This document shows, piece after piece, positions 1-5,164 of a stretch of DNA of 6,321 nt (positions are counted from its first letter, which is position 1; the number at the start of each line of letters is the position of its first letter). The notes under the pieces are model-generated. The model did not search any database. It was given only the letters and a program-made list of their open reading frames with translations, and had not been told where the DNA came from. The stretch is from a bacterium (GTDB lineage: Bacteria; Cyanobacteriota; Vampirovibrionia; Gastranaerophilales; Gastranaerophilaceae): positions 1-6,321 of the forward strand of contig JAFXYU010000265.1 in assembly GCA_017541565.1 (NCBI GenBank). The letters are read 5' to 3'. The position numbers were made by a program, and so were the translations under genes.

Positions 1-167
1 CATTAAGGCTTTGCATTCAAAATCATCGCTAATATTAATAAATATAGACATCATTGATGGATAAAAACACGGTATCAAAAATAAAAAAGTTGCAATAATA
101 CAGCTAAATGCAAATACATTATAACTATATAAGTGATTTAATTTATCTGTTTTTTTAAAAAGTTCAT
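1..167 (-). pseudogene. Frameshifted tandem paralog of the neighbouring small membrane protein (runs off window)
   Basis: Starting at the ATG at 167 (another ATG lies in frame at 173), the frame reads MNFLKKQIN and stops. A -1 shift in the A7 run (T7 at 150-156 on the + strand) opens a frame that continues to the window edge, giving MNFLKK-TDKLNHLYSYNVFAFS and then a hydrophobic stretch. The first 22 residues of this joined reading match 11 of 22 residues of the gene at 216-551 without gaps, including MN-LKK, L10, YN at 16-17, FA at 19-20 and S22. This supports a real homolog rather than a chance frame. About 56 residues are visible; the C terminus lies outside. It follows the intact paralog by 48 nt in the same direction, so they may share a transcript. 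I see no Shine-Dalgarno site. The lesion could be a true mutation, a homopolymer base-calling error, or slippage at T-TTA-AAA / A-AAA-AAA. No function is recognised. Confidence 0.6.
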
Positions 168-215
168 AAACATATATTAAAACAAAGAAAGGAAATAATT
201 ATGAAAAAATATAAG

Positions 216-551
216 TTATAAAGAAATTAAACTTTTTACTAATAATATTACATAAAAAAGAAAAATAACAACAAGTCCTGTATTCGCCATAAATCTATAT
301 ATTTTATTTTGGAAAACTCCGTGTTTTGCTTTTGCAGTTATAACTTGTTCAACAAGAAATATAATGAATGCAAGTACGCTAACAGTCCAAGCCAATAATA
401 GAAATATACCTAATGGCAGCCAAATATAGTGAAAAGGATGTTGAAAATTTATCACATAAATTAGAACCGGAAGGTATAGCCAACCACTAATTGCAAAAAT
501 ATTATAACCCAAGTAATTTTTTAATTCTTTTATTTTCTTTAATAAATTCAT
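216..551 (-). CDS. Small three-helix membrane protein, function unknown
   Basis: This 111-residue protein is not one I recognise. A short basic N terminus (MNLLKKIKELK) is followed by three hydrophobic segments at about residues 17-34, 43-67 and 90-108, with a charged loop (AKAKHG...NKIYR) between the second and third. It is therefore most likely an inner-membrane protein with three spans. Start and stop are ATG at 551 and TAA at 216. Upstream of the ATG there is no purine-rich Shine-Dalgarno sequence, and only 36 bp separate it from the divergent gene at 588, so its promoter must be very close or overlap that gene. The support for it being real comes from the broken paralog immediately downstream (1-167), which shares half of the first 22 residues. 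A duplicated pair of small membrane proteins beside a degraded lipase-like gene suggests an accessory locus; the role is unknown. Confidence 0.6.
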   Translation of the reverse strand: MNLLKKIKELKNYLGYNIFAISGWLYLPVLIYVINFQHPFHYIWLPLGIFLLLAWTVSVLAFIIFLVEQVITAKAKHGVFQNKIYRFMANTGLVVIFLFYVILLVKSLISL

Positions 552-587
552 GACAATAGATTATCACAAAATTAAAAGGAGGATATT

Positions 588-900
588 ATGACAGACTATA
601 AACAACACGAAAAATTAAAACAATTGTCTTTATCAGCATATAGAGGTAAAAAGAATAATACAGACTACGAAGAAATAAATACTATAACTAATTATCTTAC
701 AGGTTTTAGAGCAAAAATATATAAGAATGGCTTAAACATTGTAATTGCATATTGTGGTTCAGACAGTTTGTTGGATTGGACTATTAGTTGGAATTGTTGG
801 GGTAGAAACCCCAACCTACAGGCTCATATACATAGAAGAATATACACGTTCTGACGGAACAAAAGTCTCTGGATATTATAGAGCATACCCGAGAAGATAG
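588..900 (+). pseudogene. Remnant of a lipase-like (alpha/beta hydrolase) gene, catalytic centre deleted
   Basis: A strong AGGAGG (577-582) sits 5 nt before the ATG. The frame runs 88 codons to TGA at 852-854. Residues 1-64 read like the N terminus of lipase class 3-type hydrolases: an amphipathic start with LSLSAYRG, then TGFRAKIYKNGLNIVIAYCGSDSLLDW, matching the usual 'G(F/Y)xAxVYK...VIAYRGTDS..DW' pattern but with Cys where Arg is common. The nucleophile elbow (GHSLGG type), Asp and His are all absent. From about residue 70 the sequence enters a hairpin (796-815) and changes character. In the +1 frame, 832-897 encodes IEEYTRSDGTKVSGYYRAY and ends with TAG at 898-900. This TRSDGT-V-GYYR tail is a recurrent C-terminal motif of other proteins. 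The gene therefore looks like an internal deletion joining head and tail out of frame. A short protein may still be made but should not be catalytic. The lipase assignment comes from the N terminus only. Confidence 0.6.
796..815 (+). repeat. 8-bp perfect hairpin with AGAA loop at the deletion junction
   Basis: GTTGGGGT (796-803) pairs perfectly with ACCCCAAC (808-815) around a 4-nt loop AGAA. It lies exactly where the lipase-like reading stops resembling its family. It has no T-tract after it, so it is not an ordinary terminator. It could be a REP-like palindromic element or the scar of an excision; copies elsewhere in the genome would decide. Confidence 0.5.
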
Positions 901-927
901 TTGGAGCATTTGGCATCAGAGACTATG

Positions 928-975
928 CTTTCAAAAAAATGGGGAGCGAAAATGCGCCCCCCATTTGTTTGAAAG
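928..975 (+). terminator. Long hairpin, probable intrinsic terminator usable on both strands
   Basis: Bases 928-948 pair with 955-975 around the loop AAAATG, giving a 21-position stem with two mismatches (936/967 and 945/958). The GC-rich core ATGGGG-A-GCG / CGC-C-CCCCAT is flanked by an A-tract (933-939) and by TTTGTTT (964-970), so each strand shows a GC stem followed by T-rich sequence. The uninterrupted T7 lies on the - strand. On the + strand it would end the transcript of the lipase remnant before pepA. Confidence 0.65.
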
Positions 976-1029
976 AAACAAGACAATAGAACTCAAATTA
1001 GTCTTTCAATTATCAAATTTTATAGATTT

Positions 1030-1067
1030 TTGGGGACTGGAGTTATTCCTGCTTTTATTATATAAAT
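1030..1067 (+). promoter_or_regulatory. Possible pepA promoter region
   Basis: A TATTAT (1056-1061) merging into TATATAAAT lies 30 nt before the pepA ATG in the stretch between the upstream hairpin and the gene. No good -35 is present at 17 nt; TTGGGG at 1030-1035 is 20 nt away. The region must hold the promoter if the hairpin at 928-975 terminates, but the exact boxes are uncertain. The rest of 976-1029 shows nothing recognisable. Confidence 0.3.
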
Positions 1068-1090
1068 GAAGAATAAGAAAGGATTTTTAT

Positions 1091-2491
1091 ATGGAAATAA
1101 AGGTTATTGATAATGTAAAATCACAAGAGGCTGATATTCTTGTGGTAAATATGTTTGAAGAAGGAAAAACTTCAAATGATTTAGCTAACGAATACGCTAT
1201 CGGAGAAGATAATTTTAAGGGTAAATTCGGAGAAACTTATCTTTTACAAACGTACGGAAAAGAACCGTTTAGAAAAGTTCTTGTTTTGGGTTTAGGGAAA
1301 AAAGAAGAATTTTGCCCTAACAAATTCCGTGAAGCAGTTGTCAAAGCCGTTAAAAAATGTATGCAAATGGAAGCAAAAACTGTTTCTTTTGAGTTTGACG
1401 GAATAGACTTTGACTTTGCCGAACAATTTACGGTTGGTGCCTTTATTGCGGATTACAAATTCGATAAATACAAATCCGAAAAGAAAGATAACAAAATTAG
1501 GGAAATCTATGTTTCAGCATCCCAAGACGGTGTTAAAAAAGGTGAAAAGATTGCTGCGGCTATGACTTTTGCAAGAAACCTTGCAAACGAGCCGGCTCAG
1601 TTTGCAACACCGACAGAACTTGCTCAAACCGCACTTGATTTTGGTCTGGATACAAAAATCTACGAAGCCGAAGAATGCGAAAAAATGGGTATGGGTGCGT
1701 TCACCGCAGTCGCTCGCGGAAGTGCAAAACCGCCGAAATTCATCCACATGAAATACACCTGCGATAACCCTAAAAAAAGAATTGCAATCATAGGAAAAGG
1801 CTTGTGCTTTGATTCGGGCGGACTTGACTTAAAACCCGCATCCTCAATGCTAACCATGCGTGACGATATGTCAGGTGCGGCAGCGGTTTTGGGTGTTATG
1901 AGCATAATTAAAGAATTTTCTCCGCAAGTGGAAGTTCACGGTATTATAGCGGCTTGCGAAAATATGCCCGGATGTGACGCTTATAAACCCGGAGACATCT
2001 TGACTGCAAAGAACGGAAAAACAATCGAAGTCGATAATACGGATGCGGAAGGCAGATTAACTCTTGCAGATGCACTGTGTTATGCTTGCGAACTCGGTGT
2101 TGACGAAGTTATTGATATCGCAACTCTTACCGGTGCTTGCATGGTTGCTTTAGGTTCAAATGCGGCAGGTATTATGGGAAATGACAATGAACTTGTCAAA
2201 AACCTTATTGAAACAGGCAAAAAGAACGGCGAGAAGATGTGGGAACTTCCTATGTGGGATGAATACTTTGACAGCCTCAAATCCGATATTGCAGATATGA
2301 AGAATACGGGTTCACGCTGGGGCGGAGCATCCGCAGCAGGAAAATTCCTTGAAAAATTTGTTAAAGACGTAAAATGGGCGCACATTGATATTGCAGGCGT
2401 TGCATTCCTTGAAAAAGCACAAAAAGAGTTTATTTCAGGTGCAACAGGCGCAGGAGTCAGAACTCTTTTAAACTATATTATTGAACAATAG
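1091..2491 (+). CDS. pepA: Leucyl aminopeptidase (M17 family), cytosolic
   Basis: This 466-residue enzyme removes N-terminal amino acids from peptides in the cytoplasm, using two divalent metal ions in each subunit of what is normally a hexamer. The N-terminal domain (about 1-150) is shorter and more divergent than in E. coli PepA (503 residues). The C-terminal catalytic domain is complete. The signature NTDAEGRL is at 316-323. Predicted metal ligands are K236, D241, D259, D318 and E320, and catalytic residues are K248 and R322. All seven sit at a constant offset of 34 from the E. coli numbering, so the catalytic domain carries no insertion or deletion across this span. The C terminus ends with the usual GATGAGVRTLLNYI. 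The ATG has AAAGGA (1078-1083) 7 nt upstream. The gene appears monocistronic, bounded by hairpins on both sides. No signal peptide is present. The DNA-binding role known for E. coli PepA in cer recombination cannot be inferred here. Leucine preference is family-level knowledge. Confidence 0.96.
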   Translation: MEIKVIDNVKSQEADILVVNMFEEGKTSNDLANEYAIGEDNFKGKFGETYLLQTYGKEPFRKVLVLGLGKKEEFCPNKFREAVVKAVKKCMQMEAKTVSFEFDGIDFDFAEQFTVGAFIADYKFDKYKSEKKDNKIREIYVSASQDGVKKGEKIAAAMTFARNLANEPAQFATPTELAQTALDFGLDTKIYEAEECEKMGMGAFTAVARGSAKPPKFIHMKYTCDNPKKRIAIIGKGLCFDSGGLDLKPASSMLTMRDDMSGAAAVLGVMSIIKEFSPQVEVHGIIAACENMPGCDAYKPGDILTAKNGKTIEVDNTDAEGRLTLADALCYACELGVDEVIDIATLTGACMVALGSNAAGIMGNDNELVKNLIETGKKNGEKMWELPMWDEYFDSLKSDIADMKNTGSRWGGASAAGKFLEKFVKDVKWAHIDIAGVAFLEKAQKEFISGATGAGVRTLLNYIIEQ

Positions 2492-2509
2492 AAATTATTT
2501 TATAAAATT

Positions 2510-2546
2510 GGGGCGGGCAGAGAATCTGCCCGCCCTTTTTTATTTT
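2510..2546 (+). terminator. Strong intrinsic terminator of pepA
   Basis: An 11-bp perfect GC-rich stem, GGGCGGGCAGA (2511-2521) with TCTGCCCGCCC (2525-2535), closes a GAA loop and is followed by T6-A-T4. It begins 19 nt after the pepA stop codon and separates pepA from the next unit. Confidence 0.95.
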
Positions 2547-2561
2547 GTTTCAATCAAGAGA

Positions 2562-2572
2562 TATGCTAAAAT
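2562..2572 (+). promoter_or_regulatory. Extended -10 promoter of the small gene/polymerase unit; probably leaderless
   Basis: TATGCTAAAAT (2562-2572) matches the extended -10 consensus TATGNTATAAT at every fixed position but one, with TG at 2564-2565 and the hexamer TAAAAT at 2567-2572. Only a weak TTGTTT (2545-2550) is near the -35 position. The ATG at 2579 is 6 nt after the hexamer, where transcription would start, so the mRNA should begin at or next to the start codon. No Shine-Dalgarno sequence exists upstream of that ATG, which fits. Confidence 0.65.
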
Positions 2573-2578
2573 ATTAAC

Positions 2579-2803
2579 ATGCTTGATATTGATACAGGGG
2601 AACAAATTGAAGCACTTTATCGGATGGTGGAAATTTCGGGCGGAAAACGTGTAGAGAAATTTCAAACAACCGAAATTGAACGTGCACTCAAATATCAGAG
2701 GTGGTATGCAAAACGGTATCGCCGCGGACTTTATATGGAAATAATTCCGAAGAAAAAAGTCTACGACTGGAAAGAAAAAAAGGTCGAATATAATTTTGAA
2801 TAA
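2579..2803 (+). CDS. Small basic protein of unknown function, coupled to a translesion polymerase
   Basis: This 74-residue protein is not one I recognise. The first 20 residues are mildly acidic (MLDIDTGEQIEALYRMVEIS). The rest is strongly basic and aromatic, with IERALKYQRWYAKRYRRG at about 33-50 and KKKVYDWKEKKVEYNFE at the end. It has no membrane segment or signal peptide and no cysteines. The basic Tyr/Arg-rich middle would suit nucleic-acid or protein contacts, but that is only an impression from composition. The start is placed at the ATG directly behind an extended -10, giving a leaderless message; an in-frame ATG at codon 16 has no better ribosome site. Its last 8 nt overlap the start of the Y-family polymerase, so the two are co-transcribed and probably translationally coupled. 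It is not UmuD-like: too short, and with no LexA/UmuD cleavage site or Ser-Lys dyad recognised. Confidence 0.7.
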   Translation: MLDIDTGEQIEALYRMVEISGGKRVEKFQTTEIERALKYQRWYAKRYRRGLYMEIIPKKKVYDWKEKKVEYNFE

Positions 2804-4016
2804 TCAAAAATACATAGCGTTAATAGATTGTGACAGTTTTTTCGTTTCGTGCGAACGAAAACTGAATCCGGAACTGAAGGGACTTCCCGTAAGTGTTGTT
2901 TCCGGTGAGCGAGGATGTGTAATTGCACGCTCAAGAGAAGCAAAAGCGCTTGGTGTTCCGATGGGTATACCGCTTTTTCAGGCGGTAGAAAAGTATCCTG
3001 AATGTATTTATATTCCGGCAAACCACTACGCTTACACAAAGATTTCAAAAATGGTTATGTCAATTCTAAAAGAATACAGCCCAAATGTTCAAATATATTC
3101 AATTGATGAGGCGTTTGTTGATTTTACAGGACTCACAAAACTTTATAAAAAGAATTATTTTAATTTGGCAAAAGAAATACAAGACAAAATCGCTGATGAA
3201 GTAGATATTCCTGTAACAATAGGAGTAAGCACCTCCAAAACACTGGCAAAACTTGCTTCCGACAAAGCAAAAACCTCAAAAACCCGAATTGCTCTTGCCG
3301 GAAAACAGACAAGAATAAATCTTATAAAAAATACTGAAATTGATGAAGTTTGGGGTATCGGGCGCAAACTCAGCGCAAAACTCCGCGGACATGGAATAAA
3401 GACCGCATTCGATTTTGTAAAAAAAGATGACAAGTGGGTACAGGACCATTTTGGGAAAAACGGACTTGCTACAAAAGCCGAACTTTTGGGAACAATGACC
3501 TCTCCCGTCACGAACGAAGTCGAACTTCCGAAATCAATCAGTGATACAAAGTCTTTTTTGGAATTTTCTTCGGACTTAAATTTTTTAAAAAACGAACTTT
3601 TGATACATATTCACAGTTGCTGCAGAAGGCTTCGTAAAATCGATTGCAAAGCCGGAACAGTGGGAGTTATCCTAAAAACAAAGGATTTTTATACTTTCTA
3701 TGAAAAAGAAACGCTAGAAATCGGATCGGATTTTGAATTTGAAATTTCTAAAACCGCATTTTCTCTTCTGGAAAAAATGTATTCGCCGGATATTCTATAC
3801 CGCAGTGTCGGTATAGTATTGGAAGATTTTAAATCTATGAATGAGGAGCAGTTGAGCCTATTCGGAGTTGAGCCAAGCAGAAAGCAGAACGAAAATCTCG
3901 GAAAAAGTCTTGATAAATTAGAAGCAAAATTCGGCAGAAATATTGTCCGTACAGGCTTTACAGATAAAAACATTCCGTTTAAACAAGGGTTTTTGACAAC
4001 CCCGCAAGACACATAA
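2796..4016 (+). CDS. Y-family translesion DNA polymerase (UmuC/DinB type)
   Basis: The 406-residue protein is an error-prone polymerase that copies past damaged template bases. The palm acidic residues are D11 (ALIDCDSFFVSCE) and D104-E105 (YSIDEAF); F16 is at the steric-gate position. CVIARSREAKALGVPMG (41-57) resembles the UmuC fingers more than DinB. TIGVSTSKTLAKLASDKAK (141-159) and the helix-hairpin-helix IDEVWGIGRKLSAKL (182-196) complete the core, followed by the little-finger domain. QLSLF (352-356) is a canonical beta-clamp-binding motif. The length lies between DinB (about 350) and UmuC (about 420), and I do not recognise the UmuC C-terminal extension, so I leave the symbol blank. 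The start is TTG at 2796, overlapping the preceding gene by 8 nt; AAAGG (2779-2783) lies 12 nt upstream, a loose spacing, so reinitiation after the small gene is likely. No umuD is adjacent. I found no LexA box upstream, so damage control is not shown by the sequence. Confidence 0.93.
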   Translation: MNNQKYIALIDCDSFFVSCERKLNPELKGLPVSVVSGERGCVIARSREAKALGVPMGIPLFQAVEKYPECIYIPANHYAYTKISKMVMSILKEYSPNVQIYSIDEAFVDFTGLTKLYKKNYFNLAKEIQDKIADEVDIPVTIGVSTSKTLAKLASDKAKTSKTRIALAGKQTRINLIKNTEIDEVWGIGRKLSAKLRGHGIKTAFDFVKKDDKWVQDHFGKNGLATKAELLGTMTSPVTNEVELPKSISDTKSFLEFSSDLNFLKNELLIHIHSCCRRLRKIDCKAGTVGVILKTKDFYTFYEKETLEIGSDFEFEISKTAFSLLEKMYSPDILYRSVGIVLEDFKSMNEEQLSLFGVEPSRKQNENLGKSLDKLEAKFGRNIVRTGFTDKNIPFKQGFLTTPQDT

Positions 4017-4030
4017 TTTTAATCATCCCC

Positions 4031-4044
4031 TGATATAATATATC
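4031..4044 (+). promoter_or_regulatory. Consensus -10 (TG-A-TATAAT) inside a 13-bp palindrome, promoter of the XRE unit
   Basis: TATAAT at 4034-4039 with TG at 4031-4032 is an extended -10, 15 nt after the polymerase stop codon. The hexamer lies within GATATA-A-TATATC (4032-4044), a perfect inverted repeat. A regulator dimer bound there would block the promoter, so this is a candidate operator for the XRE protein encoded downstream. No -35 is evident. The predicted start near 4046 gives a leader of about 90 nt. Confidence 0.55.
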
Positions 4045-4054
4045 CCTATTATAA

Positions 4055-4138
4055 CATATTAATACCCTTTAATACGTTGTGCTACAGCCTTTTTATGGGA
4101 ATAGTAAGTACATAAAATTAGGAAAGGGTATTGATATG
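4055..4138 (+). promoter_or_regulatory. Structured leader: inverted repeat masking the XRE ribosome-binding site and start codon
   Basis: CATATTAATACCCTTT (4055-4070) is complementary to AAAGGGTATTGATATG (4123-4138) at 15 of 16 positions, the exception (4060/4133) being a G-U pair in RNA. The right arm contains most of the Shine-Dalgarno (GGAAAGGG, 4121-4128) and all of the ATG (4136-4138). Between the arms, TTTTATG (4091-4097) and CATAAAA (4111-4117) form a second 7-bp hairpin. If transcription starts near 4046 both arms are in the mRNA and translation would be shut off when folded. The same repeat could instead serve as two DNA operator sites. Confidence 0.55.
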
Positions 4139-4486
4139 AGTTTAATTAAGAATTTCGGCAAAAGATTACAAGAAATCAGAATTGCAAACAAAATTACTCA
4201 GGCACAATTGGCAGAAAAAGCAGGACTTGAAACCGCAACTATTTCTAAGATAGAAACAGGCTACCATTATCCTAATCCTGAAAATATAGAAAAATTTGCG
4301 CAAATTTTGGGGATAGGAGTCAAAGAATTTTTTGATTTTGGAACTTCCAAAACAAAAAAAGAACTTGCAGAAAAATTGTGCCGCATTATTAATAATTCCG
4401 AATTGGGCGACCTGATATTTTACGAAAAAATGGTAAACAGCCACTTGGAATATGCAAGCCGGAACAAGAACAGAGTAGGCAAGTAG
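4136..4486 (+). CDS. XRE-family helix-turn-helix transcriptional regulator
   Basis: This 116-residue protein has a Cro/CI-type HTH at about residues 7-66: FGKRLQEIRIANKITQAQLA, recognition-helix region LETATISKIETG (31-42), then the typical NPENIEKFAQILGIGVKEFF. Such proteins bind short palindromic operators as dimers. The C-terminal 50 residues (KTKKELAEKLCRIINNSELG...) are charged and probably helical. No S24 peptidase or other sensor domain is seen. I start it at ATG 4136 because GGAAAGGG lies 7 nt upstream and the HTH begins where expected. A GTG at 4079 would add 19 residues with no family resemblance. The start is buried in the leader inverted repeat, and a palindrome overlaps the promoter, so autoregulation is plausible. 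The next gene begins 4 nt after its stop, so it is co-transcribed with the glycosyltransferase-like gene and may set its level. Targets elsewhere are unknown. Confidence 0.9.
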   Translation: MSLIKNFGKRLQEIRIANKITQAQLAEKAGLETATISKIETGYHYPNPENIEKFAQILGIGVKEFFDFGTSKTKKELAEKLCRIINNSELGDLIFYEKMVNSHLEYASRNKNRVGK

Positions 4487-4490
4487 GCAG

Positions 4491-5087
4491 ATGGATAAAA
4501 CAAAATCTAGTAAAATTGCTCAAACTTTTTACATATTTTTGCTTGTGTTTGTTTTGGGTTGGAGTTTTTGCCAGTTTTTGCGCCACCAAATCGGTATTGA
4601 CGCAATGGAGGCAATATGCTGGGGCGAACTTTTGGATTTCGGAACAAATAAACACCCGCCGCTTTCAGGTTGGGTAATTGCATGTGTTTTCAACTTATTC
4701 GGACAAAATGACCATGCAGTTTATTTTATAGGTTCAACCTGTGTTGCAATCGGAATGCTGTTTGTGTACAAGTTGGCTAAGTATTTTCTGACAAAAGAAA
4801 AAGCCGCTTGTGCCGCTATGATTATGACTGCGTGTTTTTACTACACTTTCCAACTGTTTGATGACAATTTTAATTGTAACACACTCTCAATCGCTCTGTG
4901 GCCGATGATTGTGTATTTTTACTATAAATCGGTGCGGGAAAATCGCATTAAAGACTGGATTTTATTTGGTTTAACAACCGGTTTGGGCGCACTCACAAAA
5001 TACCAAATCGTTTTTCTCGTTTTGGCTTTGTTTATACATTTTATACTTTATGAAAGAAAATATTTCAAAAAAATCGGGCTTATATAG
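4491..5087 (+). CDS. GT39/ArnT-like membrane glycosyltransferase, N-terminal half (frame broken at A7)
   Basis: This frame encodes 198 residues of a multi-spanning protein like the PMT_2 / ArnT-like glycosyltransferases, which move a sugar from a polyprenyl-phosphate carrier to an acceptor on the outer side of the inner membrane. A first hydrophobic segment (about 10-30) is followed by GIDAMEAICWGELLDFG, with D37 at the position of the family's conserved acidic residue in the first outside loop, and by KHPPLSGW (54-61), a hallmark of this group. Further hydrophobic segments lie near 75-99, 104-121, 130-146 and 152-187, with a DDNFN motif at 124-128. The frame ends at TAG 5085-5087 just after an A7 run (5067-5073); one extra A would join it to the frame continuing to 5992 and give 500 residues, a reasonable family length. 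The start is 4 nt after the XRE stop with only a weak AGG upstream, suggesting coupling. Substrate and acceptor cannot be told. If the frameshift is real, this half alone should be inactive. Confidence 0.8.
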   Translation: MDKTKSSKIAQTFYIFLLVFVLGWSFCQFLRHQIGIDAMEAICWGELLDFGTNKHPPLSGWVIACVFNLFGQNDHAVYFIGSTCVAIGMLFVYKLAKYFLTKEKAACAAMIMTACFYYTFQLFDDNFNCNTLSIALWPMIVYFYYKSVRENRIKDWILFGLTTGLGALTKYQIVFLVLALFIHFILYERKYFKKIGLI

Positions 5088-5164
5088 CCGTCTTAACAGG
5101 ACTTGTAGTAATTTCGCCCCACATTCTTTGGCTCATTAAGCACGATTTCTTCTCGTTTGCATAC

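Noticed and set aside
1514..2385. Several - strand frames and a short + frame overlapping pepA
   Set aside because: They lie entirely inside a gene with all catalytic residues in place, and their translations are Cys/Ser/Phe-rich shadows with no family resemblance.
2504..2578. SOS/LexA box upstream of the small gene and polymerase
   Set aside because: No E. coli-type CTGT-N8-ACAG or cyanobacterial/Gram-positive-type palindrome is visible around the promoter.
2579..2803. UmuD or LexA-type partner for the polymerase
   Set aside because: The protein is 74 residues and basic, with no cleavage site or Ser-Lys dyad visible.
2761..4012. Antisense frames over the Y-family polymerase and its upstream gene
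   Set aside because: They are shadows of strongly supported coding sequence with no ribosome sites or recognisable motifs.
3993..4019. TTGACA (3993-3998) as the -35 of the XRE promoter
   Set aside because: It is 35 nt from the TATAAT at 4034, and the closer TAATTT gives a 15-nt spacer with a poor -10.
4079..4135. N-terminal extension of the XRE regulator from a GTG at 4079
   Set aside because: The 19 extra residues do not resemble the family, the GTG lacks a ribosome site, and the ATG at 4136 has GGAAAGGG at good spacing.
4166..4655. Antisense frames across the XRE gene and the start of the glycosyltransferase gene
   Set aside because: Composition is that of a reverse shadow, and the sense frames have clear domains.
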